Assembly: GCA_022453515.1 (NCBI GenBank)
Contig: JAJNNY010000005.1
Coordinates: forward strand, 1,178,001 to 1,242,000
Length of the DNA stretch: 64,000 nt
From: Astrocystis sublimbata
Lineage: Eukaryota > Ascomycota > Sordariomycetes > Xylariales > Xylariaceae
Reading direction: 5' to 3'
Part shown: piece after piece, positions 45,653-57,700 of the stretch
Layout of the letters: each line of letters begins with the position of its first letter
Position numbering within the stretch: position 1 is the first letter of the stretch
The notes under the pieces: model-generated
What the model saw: the letters and a program-made list of their open reading frames with translations, nothing else
Told to the model about the DNA's origin: nothing
Database searches by the model: none
Program-made: the position numbers and the translations under genes

Positions 45653-47849
45653 GGTGGCGAATCGTCGGTTGGTCTGACACCTTCTGATTGGATGTAGATT
45701 CTTGGTGTTGGCTTGAACTTGGAATCAACGTCTGATTTCTTGTTAGGTATGTACGAGGTAAGGGCCGAGGCAGTCTCAGCAGTTACCAGAAGTTGCTGGT
45801 AATTGAGAGTGTGCGTGAGGGGAAAGAACTTTGCATGTGCGACCAAGTTTGAGTGAGACGAAAATGGGAAGACTACACTGAGCAGCAAAGGCAAGCTGGA
45901 ATGTTGATGAGAGCCAAACTTGCCAGAAATGATAAGTGAAAGACCATATGCAGTTTTATCACAAGGATGGGAACGGGAATCAAGAATGTACTTGCCACTT
46001 GAGTGCACGGGTGTAGAGGCCAAGTTGTGGGGAAAGAGTGAGTTCAGATTGGGTAGTCTGAAAAGGAAAGAGGTGGAAATAGGCAACTAGGTGGAATGTG
46101 TAGTAGTTCTGGATGTGGGATGGGGTTCAGAGCAGTGGTGTGTAGAAGAAGGAAGAAACTCTGATCTGTAGCTTCTCAAGAAAATTGTTTGTGTTTGATG
46201 GCCGCAGTAGTATCACTGAGGTGCTTGCATGTGAGATACATGGTCGTGGATTGGAAGGTGCCTCGTGGTTGCCAGGGCTGGAATATTGATGGAAGTTGCT
46301 TGTACTGTAATGTCCATGGATACCAATATATGATGTTACGATCAATGGCTACCTCGGTAATGAGCTGCTATAAAAGGTACTGAAGTGACGTATGAAGGTA
46401 TTGGGTAACCCAACAGGAGCAAAAGTCTAGCCTTGAGCAGAAAAGAGTTGAAAAACTTACAGATGATTCGTGAGTATTGAAAGAAATTGGAAGAGTCCCT
46501 TCTATAAGACAGTTGGTCTCAACCAGCTCTACTGTGTCAGGTTTGTGTTGTTGCTGTAATTTTTGTATCTTGTCTGTCTTATGACATGAAAAGTCAGTGT
46601 GAACAAACGAGCTTGAAACTTTGATCTAATTAAACCGAAAAACGAAAGCAAATAATGCAGTGCTCCCAAGCAATTTTGTATGATTAAGCTTGACTGGCTC
46701 CTCGTTTTTTTGGTTCCAGCTGGTTGCTTGGGTGAAGGCTTTGGGTCCAAGGCAACCTACCCCGTGCAGTAGACAGTGCAATGAACTCAAAGTCTGGCAT
46801 CGAAGAGAGATAAACAAACGCATGGGATACTTACTGCGGTGCTGAACACTTTTATAGTCATGAACTAGATGGGCTTGATGAAAACTCCCCGCTATTTTCC
46901 CAGGTATTGGTTCACGTTCGCCCTGTTGGATATGGTCCACAAATGGCCGAACAACCAGACACGATATCGAGTGGTTGCTTCAATTTTGCTTTATCGGTCA
47001 GGGAATGGACTCTATATGGTAGTGAACGAGCCGTAGACCCCAATGCTAGCGACGGGGAAGTTTCAACAGATGAGGGCCGTGCTGGGCAGGTTGTGGTGAT
47101 CCTGCGGGATGTGTGTCTCCGAGTATGTATACCCAGGCCAGGCCAGTACACAGAGCAACCTAAAAGATTAAAAGGATCACTAGATATATTTCTCATATGT
47201 ATGTTATTACCAAGTCCTCAAACCTGGTTGGACACTGACGGAAGACTTTTAAGTAAGGCACTTGAGCCTTAGAATTCCATGTGAGCAGCTGTTCCAAGTT
47301 GTTAGTGGTGTACAACGAAATGAATATACATCTTCCAGGTGCTGGCCACACTATTAGAAATACGCATTAAGAAAAGCAAAATAGAACTTGGTAATGGCAC
47401 ATAACGGATTGCGAAGTTCAATACGCACTAATATATCAAGTTTGTATCGCTGATGTGTTAACCAGGTTTACCAGGTATTGTATTCAATATCACCAATTCA
47501 CATGCTGGCACGGCGGTTAAGTGGACAAGGAGCTCCAAGTTGAGCCAAGCCTACTCGCCTGCCTCGCCTGCTACCTACCTACATAGGTTGCCTCTAGGCT
47601 AGCTTCCTTATAAATCCGGAATGGTTTGAGCACGAGCCATTTCCAAATATAGTAAACTCGACCTTAACTGCCGAAGAGGTAGCCAAGAGCTCTGGCTTTA
47701 TTTACACGACTTGTCAAATGTTCGTCTATCGAGTTTTATACCACATGCATAGATCAGAATCACTTAACATGTGTAAGACCGCCCTTGTTCTGATCTGAAA
47801 ATGCTGTAATTTCGTTGGCGTCATGTTATACAGATGGCAATGGCTCTAT
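45653..47849. other. Upstream region of the AT-hook gene, no gene seen
   Basis: 2.2 kb between the AT-hook gene start and the 3' end of the PQ-loop gene. I looked here for further HRFRPIK-type exons on the minus strand and found none. The long frame at 45448-46086 overlaps exon 1 in another frame and is not family-like. Confidence 0.45.
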
Positions 47850-48948
47850 TCAATGGTAACTTTTCTCTCCAACCGATGTCGACGGGGTTCGCCTGCCAAC
47901 AGGTGTTTGCCAATTTGATGAAGAGGTCGTCTCGGCAAGCTCCCAGTCCTTCTGAGCTTTCACAGGCGCTGCTCGGTTTCTGTATATGAAATACTGAACA
48001 CCGATCAGAGCATCGCACATGGCCTGGAAAACACCACACAACTTGAAGGCCAACGGGATTTCTGATTCTGAAGTGAAAAACCAGAACATCTTCATCGAAT
48101 CTCCCGCTATCCAGCTAGCCAACAACGAGAAGCGGAAACCTCTACAAGATCCAGACTGCGCGTTGATATAGAGCTGAGGAAGAGGGAGAGTGGCTTCTAC
48201 CGACAGGCCAATGACCCCTGTCAACGACGAGTAGGCAGGATATATCGAATCAAACGGGGAAATAAGAAGCTCAAGGACAAGCAAGGCCACGGTTAATCCG
48301 AGCAAGAACTGCCAATATCTAAGAAAGGTTAGATCGGCCGGAAGAAGTAACAAGCAAAGCGCTGAAGAGGAAGTCATAAGCAGGCGAGCAGGCACGTAGG
48401 GAAGCATACGGTTTCGATGAGCGCCACCGCCAGAAATTCAATGGTCGCGAAAATCCGGTGAGCCCTTCATGAGGTGCAGTAAAAGGGATCCCGGCATCGC
48501 CACCTCTAGATGACGAACTCGGGCGATTGTCCAGGGCAATCTTCAGAAGGATGACCTGCATAAAGACGTTGACGAAACTTTGAACAAGCAGCGCAACGTC
48601 GTATTTGGCGCCAGGGTAAAAGAATATCCTGCATCGAATTAGTGGAAGGATGCGCAAGCAAGTTGGGCGCTCCCGTCAAACGCGGACCTGCCCTTACCTG
48701 AATATGGACGCGACCAGCATGATAAGGGGTATGTCGAGGGAGAAACCGGCGCTGGATTTGGCGCGGTGCATCGACATGGCTTCATATCACAAATCATAAT
48801 CAGTACCTACTCAGCATCCAAGTGAGCGATAGTGTTGTCGCAAAAGTAAACCCATACCTTGGTCAGCATAGGACAGAATCGGAGATGCTATCAGAAATAG
48901 CGGCGCCGCAACGCCCGCGAGGCTTGTGAAGAAGTCCATGACTCCCAT
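47850..48948 (-). CDS. PQ-loop repeat membrane protein
   Basis: Exons are 48948-48858, 48779-48698, 48628-48410 and 48318-47850, 286 residues, all joins in frame. A second in-frame ATG lies at 48939. The PQ-loop family (SLC66 group) has seven membrane helices and includes lysosomal/vacuolar amino-acid exporters and endosomal proteins. This one looks like the SLC66A2 (PQLC1) branch. Hydrophobic segments are seen at the start (GVAAPLFLIASPILSYADQ), at DIPLIMLVASIF, DVALLVQSFVNVFMQVILL and WQFLLGLTVALLVLELL. The second PQ motif is SVEATLPLPQLYINAQSGSC, followed by GDSMKMFWFF. In the first loop the usual PQ is read as SYADQ, as in relatives. The C-terminal about 45 residues are Ser/Thr-rich and likely cytosolic. 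Substrate unknown. Confidence 0.88.
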
Positions 48949-51900
48949 TTTCAGGCCGGTATATCGCCAAGCTCAGGTGTCTAATGCGCCCCGGAGTCTA
49001 CGCGTTTATGATGTAAGGAAGCGGTGACAGGAAGAAAGAAAACACAAGTCTCTGCATCGAAGTGTTTCGGGGTAAACGATGTATGCGTGAGTGACCTTAC
49101 AAGAGCCCAATCCTCATCAGAGCCAGCAGAACGAGCGACATGAATTGTCGCGCTCAAAAGGAGACACGTACCCCGTCCGTCAATGCACATCACGAAAGGG
49201 ATTAATTATCTCCACATAAACATAGTACCTACTTCAAGGCTGGGAGATGCTAGGCGGGCTAGGTATCGCTATCATTATCTTATCGATACAATGCGCGGGC
49301 TCCCTGCCAGGAATGCGGCAGATGGATACACAGTATGTCGCTTACAGTATCAATGATATAATCGTACGGAGAGGCGTATCTTGATCTTGAGTGCCCGGCT
49401 CTTGCGTGAGGTCATCTCTACACAGCTCGCAACTCGAGATGTGTCACCGGCGTCGCAGGCCTATGGGTGTGATATAATCGTGGTGCGCGGGGAATTGTCT
49501 TGGCCATAGACAGCCGTCCACATATGTTATTGAGCAAGTATTTGAACTAGAGAGCCCGTCGGGGCTCGCTTGGTCGGAGAATCATCTAGGTAGGCCGGAA
49601 ATGAGATTCGTACTCTTCAGTGTCTCCAGCATACGAACGTCGTCTATAGGGACAGCGCACCGTATTTCCGACTCATAATGCATAGTATGTCTCAAGCATG
49701 TAGAATGGCTGAAAGATGCGGTCCGGCGTACGGAGTAGATAGAACAGGCAGGGCAGAGCTCTCGTAACAGGTTCGTTACCAAGTTTGTCCCTAGTACTAT
49801 GTTATGTATATCGTCTTCTGAACCAGGTACCCGTACATGAGTCGGGGGTGGGTGGGGGGCTGCAATATTGGGCTGCTAATGCAGGTAACAGTCATGCAAA
49901 CCGTAGTGTCGGTATCGGTCTGCCGATTGCGACACAACCGCGTGTGGCAGTCAAAGTTGAAGGTCACACAAGCACTTGAAGGATTCCACGAGTCCACGAG
50001 TCCACGATTCCGCAGTTCGTCGAGAATGTAACGGACGACCTGGCAGCCCAGCACGGCATCGGATGGAGCGCAAGCCCACGTGCGTCACCTTTTCAGACTT
50101 TGCAGGGACATCATCTACACTGTACAGCCGCAGCATCAGAGAATTCGGGTATTTATTTCCATTCCGAAGACCAAGCAAGTGCAAGTGCGTATGACCATCC
50201 AGCCCACTGGCGGCGGCGGGAGTATTCGTAGCTGCTGATTTCCCCTCGTTTACGGCGGTATTCGGACTTTCTCTTCATCGCTATTTCCTTTCGCATGCGG
50301 GTGGGGCTCGGTCAAAGTAAGATGAGTGAGGCCTTCTTAGAAGAACATGGCCTCGATGATATGGTCAACGTATTATTCACAACGTTATCGAGCCAAGAAG
50401 CAGCTGAAAAGGCAGCGTCGGTTAGCGTTGCCCTGTACCCGTCGGGTACATAGAACCATGGGAAGTGGAGAAGGATGGGGTGAGCATGAAGCAAAGCAAA
50501 GGGCTGAATGAACAACCTCGGAGGTGATAGGTCGGTTGGTCGGCCGAGTCGATCTACTGTAAGTACCTAGGTACTACCTACTGTGGCTGGTGGCGTGGCG
50601 AGTGCCCGGGTGGCGAGTGGTCTGTGGCACGTGGCATGTGGCAGCCACGCATCCACGTTTGCTTGATGGGCTGCTCCCCTCGAGCCGAACATGGGGCAGA
50701 GACAAACTTGCATCTAAACCAATCATGCTACTTACTCGCTGCAACCGAGGCAGCCTCGCAACGCAAAATCTATTTTGGTCAAGTACCTACCTGGGTAGCC
50801 AGCTCGCCAGCCAGTCCATCCTGCCAGAAAGGCTCGTCAATCAGCCTCAGTTGCAGTGCTGTGGGCTTCTGTGGGCGATCAGGATGTCAGGTTCCGGAGC
50901 GGTGGTTGGATGCTGACAGGCGAGACAGGCGAGACATCGACAGTGGTGTGGGGGGATGCACGGTAAGGATGACCGTGACGTCCTTTGCGATTGATGACTG
51001 TCAGGTACCTAATGCAACATCGAAGATTAGGTAGGTGGAACTGACGCTGCTGACAGGAAACCACCCACCTCCTACTTGCACTTAACATACTGCCCCTAGG
51101 AGGTCCCATGGACCCTGCGCTGGCACCAGTCACCAGTACGAGTACTTCTGGTCGGAGGAATACTGTTGCTGTACTGCAAAACCGGTAGTCGCTGCAGTAG
51201 GGTACCGGTATGCTGTCTCCCTCCTTACCTAGTCGGTTACCGTCTCGTTAGTTCCGTCCCTGGCGGGCCTGGATGTCTGGATGCCTGGGGCATGAGGATG
51301 GGGCATGGGTGGTGGTTCGAGCATCTCACGGTCTCCCGCCGAATCAGACAAATCTTAGCCAGGTCGGCTTGCCATCCCTCGATCCTCGTTCTAACCCGCC
51401 GAGAACAGGTCATCCAGCCAGCTGGGACATCTAGCAAGCCCTAGCGAGGCCGACCCAGGTAGACGGTGCTACTAACCGTAATTAGGCCGGGCGGTACATC
51501 TTAGAACAACTAGTTGTCGAGGAGCCGGCACACCTGAACCGGTCACGAGCATCACCTACCAGGTTTCGTGTCCTACGAGCAGAAAAGCCTTCCTCTAGTC
51601 CTCCTCTAGCCCTCTAGCCCTCTAGCCCTCCTCGATACGGCGCCACGGTCATGCTGCTACACGCCTGCAACAGTAAGTGACATGACATGACACTCCACGA
51701 CACTCTGCCAGCTGCACACTTCAACAATGCCTTGGAAGATTACCAAGTTTACTAGTCAGACCTTCACAGGCCGGTGCATATCCTGATCGAGCAACCAAGC
51801 CCGACGAGACAATTACTGATATTGGGAAACGCCATGCTGCCGTGTCACGTAGCGCACCTCCGCACATGCACCCACACGCCAATTATCACATGGTGTTTGC

Positions 51901-53210
51901 CCAGCCCGTACTAATGCGGCGCGGGCTCATCTCAGGCCATCAAGTCACCGCCTGTATGGGAAGCCGCTAATCCGGGCGGGTTGCTGTTATTTTCTCCTTG
52001 CTTCGGCGGGGAAGCTGGAAGCACGCTTCTCCTCAAATTAACACACTCTGCATGCGTATGCTAGGATGGAGGCATGGTTCTGCGCATCCGTGTGCACTAG
52101 TTGCCTGTTATCTATGCGCAGCTATGTGCGCGTGTGGGGTTTGTCAGCTATTCGTTGGTTTGCTGTATGTCTAAGAGATGCCTGCGTGCTGCGGTAACGG
52201 GGGATGAGGGGCGCCGAGCAATACGGCCGGCCGGCAGTTAGGCATTTCTGCTGCCATGGCATGCATGCGTTTGGAGTCCTTCTGTCCCTAGGAACCCTAG
52301 ACTATTCGCTTGGCCATTCGAGCCTAGGTAGGTTACCTGCGCCCTTCAGTCCTTTGCGAGGGGATAGGGGCAACCGAAGCCAAACAGGCGATGAAATACC
52401 ATGGTGCAGATTATAGACTTCCGACATGGAATCTAAACAACGTTCTGAAGCCAATGAACGGCCCGGGTGTTGGAGAAGATATGTTTTGACAGATACTAGA
52501 ATATATACAGAATACTGAGCTTCGTTGACCGACCGGGCCTTTCCGTTTTCTCCAGGCTAAAGTGATGAAGGCAAACGCAACCATCCCCAAGAATGCTTGC
52601 CACCTACCCCAGCAAATGCAACATGATTCGAATTTGTCCGAGCTAACACCGCTTTGCTCGCTCATCCTAGACGATGCAGCAGATATCCACACAACGCCGT
52701 AAATGCATAAAACCAATTCCCATATATACAAGTGATCGAAAAGAGAATCCTGGCCATCCTTGAACTCGGCCCGCGTTTAAAGTTACTAGAGAAGGCAACT
52801 GCGCTCGGGAGCCTCGGGTCCGAGCAAAGCGAAAAGCGTCAACAGATTACCTAGGTTGTTCGCATCCCTACTCATGCGCGTCGCGTATCGTGTTTAAAAC
52901 ATCACAATATTTCATCGCCCACATGTGACAATGCTGTCTTCGTAAAGTGATATGTTCCAGGCAACGTGGACGATGTCTCTAGCACGTCGCTCGTGACAAG
53001 GTCATCCGTGTTTCGCTTCACGCGTGGCTTTCCCAACCCTCGTCTGCGTTATCTCGGTTGGATAAGGAGTAGAATTCAAGCCGGTTCGCCTGTACCATAC
53101 GGCGTTATGGGGCTCGCCGGTGAACGAACATCCGACTGATTCGACACGGCGGAAAAGCGTACACCCTGCTGTCAGAATGATGTGTGCCCCCCCCCAGAAG
53201 CTCGGGTGAT
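48949..53210. other. 4.2-kb region without a supported gene
   Basis: Between the PQ-loop start and the 3' end of the Zn2Cys6 gene. Many short open frames exist but none has family resemblance, convincing splice structure or a transmembrane or signal pattern. TACCTA/CCTAGG patches occur near 50565, 50785 and 51005, and a tandem CTCTAGCC run near 51600-51630. Base composition is similar to the rest of the window, so it does not look like repeat-induced point mutation DNA. No tRNA or 5S rRNA was found. Confidence 0.45.
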
Positions 53211-54758
53211 CTAATGTGTGCGTTGAAGATCACGGACATACGGGTCTGCTTGCCATCTTCTATGGAAAACATTGTCGCGTATTCCAGGCAGTTCGCGTGA
53301 TTGCGTACCAGCTCGCTTCAATTCTGGCGTGGACATGACAGGATACGGAAAGCTAGTAGGTGGCGGTGGGTATTGCTCGTATGCCAGCCTCGCTCGTTTT
53401 GAGGGTAGGCCAGGCATGTCAGGGGAAGGGCGACTGTATTTAGCATGCGGTGACATCGAGCTACTTGAAATGCTCCGTGGCCGATCGATGTCAGTAACTC
53501 GTAGGGGGGCTCCGAGCTGTCTAGAATCATCCTGCTCTTCGGGAGAAGCTACTGGAGAACCATTATGACCTCCACGGGGCCTAGGTAATGTCAGTAACAG
53601 GATAGGAGGAAGGTTGCGTTTTACTTACGCATTTTTGAACTTGCATACCCTACCAAACTTCTCACACTGCACGCAGCGCGGGAAGTCTGGGTCGCACTTG
53701 ATCTTCTTTTCGCGACATGTGAGACACGCAATAGCAAGTCGTTTCCTTGGTTTCCCTGCTTTCGTGACCCCCCAGTGTGCATTCACTGGCTCCCCGTCTA
53801 TGACCGTCTTGCAATGTGTGCCATCATCGTAAAAGTAGCACAGTCCCTCGCCTGGTACTTCTGCTCGTCTGACGAAACGCGGTAGGAACTGAGACCCGGT
53901 CCATATCTTAGGTCCAAGCCCATCTTTAACAGGAATCACTTCTGAGCTAACACTGCCTTGAGATGTCGGTGAGCTGCTTGATTGTCCTGGTTGACCTCGG
54001 CCGTTGAATTTCGGATGATGATTCAGTTCGTACCCAAAGCTATGCCCTAGCGAAGGCAGCGGCATACGGTGATCACCCGTCGGTCTAAACTGGGGCGTTG
54101 ACGGTCCGGTGCTGTATACATATTCAGACCGCCTCGAGTCTGGATATTTCCGCTGGCCCCATTTCCCGCCGGCAACAGCGTCATTCCGTGAAGCTTGGTG
54201 CACTTGATCGTGTTCGCGGATCGGGGGTGACAGTGGCCCCGGAAAGCTGTGCGCTACTGACGGTAAAACAGGCCGCTCGATCGCTAGTCTGGGTTCGTAG
54301 ACAGGTCGTGGCTGACTTAGAGTCGGCGAAAGGTTCGGAAAATAAGAGGAGCTGCTGGAATAGGGCCTCTCGGGGTTGGTGGACGCTGAAGGCGGCCGAT
54401 CCAATGGTGACTGTGTTCCGTAATGTGGACTGGGCCGATCTGACAAAGGAGAATGGAGAGAGCGAACATGTTGAGGAACGGCAAATAGGCTACTAAGAGA
54501 GGGCAACTGCTGGCGTGTTGGCTCACTTTGTAACTCTCGCTGGATCCCTCCTGCACTCATAACTTGGCCAGGAGACATGTCGGCTGTCCTGCGAGACTCA
54601 TAGCTGGACATCGGAGGCGATATGGGGACGGTGTGCCCATGAGGTTTGCCTCCTGATTCGCTAGAGAAAGAGTAGGCAGACGCTGGGCTGGGCAACGCGG
54701 GAGGCGTTACTGAGCACGCTGTTGATCGTTGAAGATCGAGATTAGGATGTATCCCCAT
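53211..54758 (-). CDS. Zn2Cys6 (fungal binuclear cluster) transcription regulator
   Basis: Exons are 54758-53629 and 53580-53211, 499 residues. The intron starts GTAAGT, has TACTGAC and ends ACCTAG, and joining gives FKNA/PRGGHNG. The zinc cluster is ACLTCREKKIKCDPDFPRC followed by VQCEKFGRVCKF, spacing C-x2-C-x6-C-x6-C-x2-C-x6-C. It sits near residues 345-373, not at the N-terminus as is more common. Just before it is a conserved-looking block (LPRFVRRAEVPGEGLCYFYD, then NAHWGVTKAGKPRKR). The first 300 residues are Ser/Pro-rich and disordered, and there is no fungal_trans middle homology domain. Nuclear DNA binding follows from the cluster; targets are unknown. Large empty flanks suggest complex regulation. 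Confidence 0.88.
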
Positions 54759-57700
54759 TGATATTGAGTGACCAAAATGGACCGGCTTTATGGCAAAACA
54801 CGAGACGTTAAATCAGCCACTGTATAGGCACGAAGTCCCAAGAGTCTCGTTGCACGGTGATTTAATGCAAGTACACACTTTTCCTGCCAATGCAGTGTGC
54901 AATAAACATATACCCGAACTTGGACCACCAAATTATTCCCCAGGTCGTTGTGGATGCTAAACGGGCATAATCAATAACTGGTCAACCTAGTCGGGGCCCA
55001 ACGCTGCGCGTGTTTTATCGTAAACTGTGAGCTTTGATGGCCGCTTCGTATGGTGAAATATCGAAGTTTGATAATTCTGCTTTGCTCGTACTGCTGTTGA
55101 CGACCAGGAGGCAACGGTAAGGTAGATCAGCTGTTCGTTAGGTCGAAAGATGATGTTGACGAAGGAGAATGCTCTTGTCTATTAGTCTATGGTCGGAAAT
55201 CGAGTTGTCCAAGATATACAACACTTCGAAAGGATATGTCGAAAGGATATGACGAAAGGTGAGAAAGAGAAATAAGAAACGAGGGTTCATGCAGGTATTA
55301 ACATAGCTAGGGGGAGGCTACAGTAGTATCCGTTACCTGTTGTCGATATTGTTACAACCAACAGTACGAGGTACAAAGCTATCAGACTTAGGTCGTGGTA
55401 ACAGATGGTCGCTTGGTTTCCTGGCCGTTACCCTGGTCTAGCTACACGTAAGTAGTTCCTGTGCGATCAAACCTGGGCAGGATCTGGGCACCATGGCAAG
55501 CGGCAACAACGGCATGGATGTTGTCCTCAGCTGCGGGAGACAGGCTTCCAAGTACCAGACCATGGAGGCTAGTGGGCGATGGCAAGAGATGGACCGACTA
55601 CTTAGCTTACCGTACTTGGAGAGTGGATACATATTGATGTACCGGTAGACCTACACCATGATACGCATGACTGGCTCGACTGGTTCGTAGTCCGTACCTA
55701 GGCAGTTCATTGTTGGAAGATACCTACCTACCTACCTATTCCTTAGCTGAGGTCAGCCCGGGTCCAGACAGGCACACCTTCGGATACTAAGCGAGGCTTG
55801 TTCGTCGAAAATCTTCAGCGCAGTGTGAGAGGGCATTGGTCACCGATGGGTCTGTAGACTATCTCATCACCAGTTCGTAATATATACATGATATGCTGCC
55901 ACGTGAAGGGACCTTTAGGTCTCACTATCGTGGGGTTGTGTTGTTCAGGCCGGAGCCATGACAAGTGACAGTTACTTCATCTTCAGGGGCGTGCTATGGC
56001 CGAGCGTGAGGGTGGACCTGACTGGGCAATCATTCTCGCTATTAATATTAATGACAGTAGCCTTTATCGTAAATCCATCTGTGCTGCCGCAACTAGGACC
56101 GTTCGCGAGTTCGCTTCCTATTTCTGGGATGTGGGGATCATTGCCCAGATTCGAGCGGGCCAAGAGGTGCAGGGGATAAAGACACCGGTAACTGTTCATC
56201 CGCTCACTGTACAGGCCGGTGTGATAACCAGACTTGCCTTATGTGTATGCTGCTACTAGTCGTTTGGACCACCTAGTCGAGTCGGGAATTGATCGTACGA
56301 GGTAAGGTATGTAAGGGTAGACACAATCATTAATACGTAGTATGAGATGCACAAACTGGCACGATTAGGTGCCTCAGCCCATATACATAGTAGTAGTGTA
56401 CAGTAGGCTAAGGATGAGCTGGGGATGAGGGATAAGCGTTGAGGGATGACCCTGGCTTTGGAACAAGCATCATATTAGCCCTTGAGGCGCTCTCCGCAAA
56501 TTCGAGGACAAACAAGACTCGGCATTTAAATAGTACGCACTACCACACGGCGGAATGCTAGCTGTCATACTATCGCAACTAGTGATGCTCGATAGGTAAA
56601 ATGGGATTCGCCATGATTGCGCCAGATCGGTGCACGGATGGCACCTCGCATCAGAACTCTACTTGGACTGTACACAATATACCTAGCAGTGGTGTAATGT
56701 ACGAGTAGCCTTCATCGTGTACAGCAGCTAGGTGTGTGTGGACTGATGCGATGATGTCTTCATGTTTCAAGGAACCGGCAAACAATGGCGTACGAGTATA
56801 CAAGAGTCAATAGGGGTCAATGGTTTGGTGGGTTCGCCAGCCAATCCGACCAACGCAGGGAGGGCGGGCAGCTTCCAACTGCCGCTTCACGTTTCCCTTG
56901 GGTTCGCCCTTGGACAGCACACGGCGGTTGGACCGGCACGTAGGCATGCACAATCAGAGGCTCCGGGCCTATGAGGGAGGCCATGTCAGATAGGGTTTCA
57001 CCCTGGCACGCCTGGCTATATGACGGCTAATAAGGAGTGCGTGCGCCGGCACGTCGTGTTTAGTGCAATACCAGTCCCCCGGGTGCACTGGCGTAGTCGG
57101 TTGGACAATCCTGGCGAGCCCTGGCCAAGACCCAAGACGCGGAGTCAGCAAAAACCCATTCGAGCACCACCCGAGGTGTTGGCGATTTCAAAATGGCTGC
57201 ACGTCTGCGGCACTCGTGAGCACCCCTGTGCCCTGCTAGCGATGGCCTTGGTCCGAGGTCAAGTGGGAGAGATGTACATACGGAGACCTGTCTCGCCTGT
57301 GCGTAACTGCATGGGACCTTTTATAACTGGGACAGCTATGTACTCGTAGACTATGTAAGTACTTGGCAGACTCGCCCAGACACAGCACAGAGCATACTAC
57401 TCGTAGAGGTTGTCCGCTCGTGAGTTGTTCAGGTCCAAGAAGGACACCCTCTTGAGCCTCTCATGGACTGCTCCCAATGTTCGCATCGAACCCATCACAT
57501 GAGCCTCAGGCATGGATGGCTATACATACCTATCATACAGTCGAGTCTCGATGCAGCAGATCGCCAAAGGGTTTCAGCCCCTTGGCATTGTCTCCCGCAC
57601 GATGTTCATGAGAACAATCTTGTCTCGTCTACGAGTATGAGGCCAAAGCTGGGCCACGCCAGGGCCAGGCTTTGACCACAACCCTGGGTTGCTGGCTCTG

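Noticed and set aside
45448..46086. 212-codon minus-strand frame
   Set aside because: Overlaps exon 1 and intron 1 of the AT-hook gene in a different frame; composition is low complexity.
52411..52731. 106-codon minus-strand frame with Cys and hydrophobic residues
   Set aside because: No recognisable family and the start is weak; could be chance.
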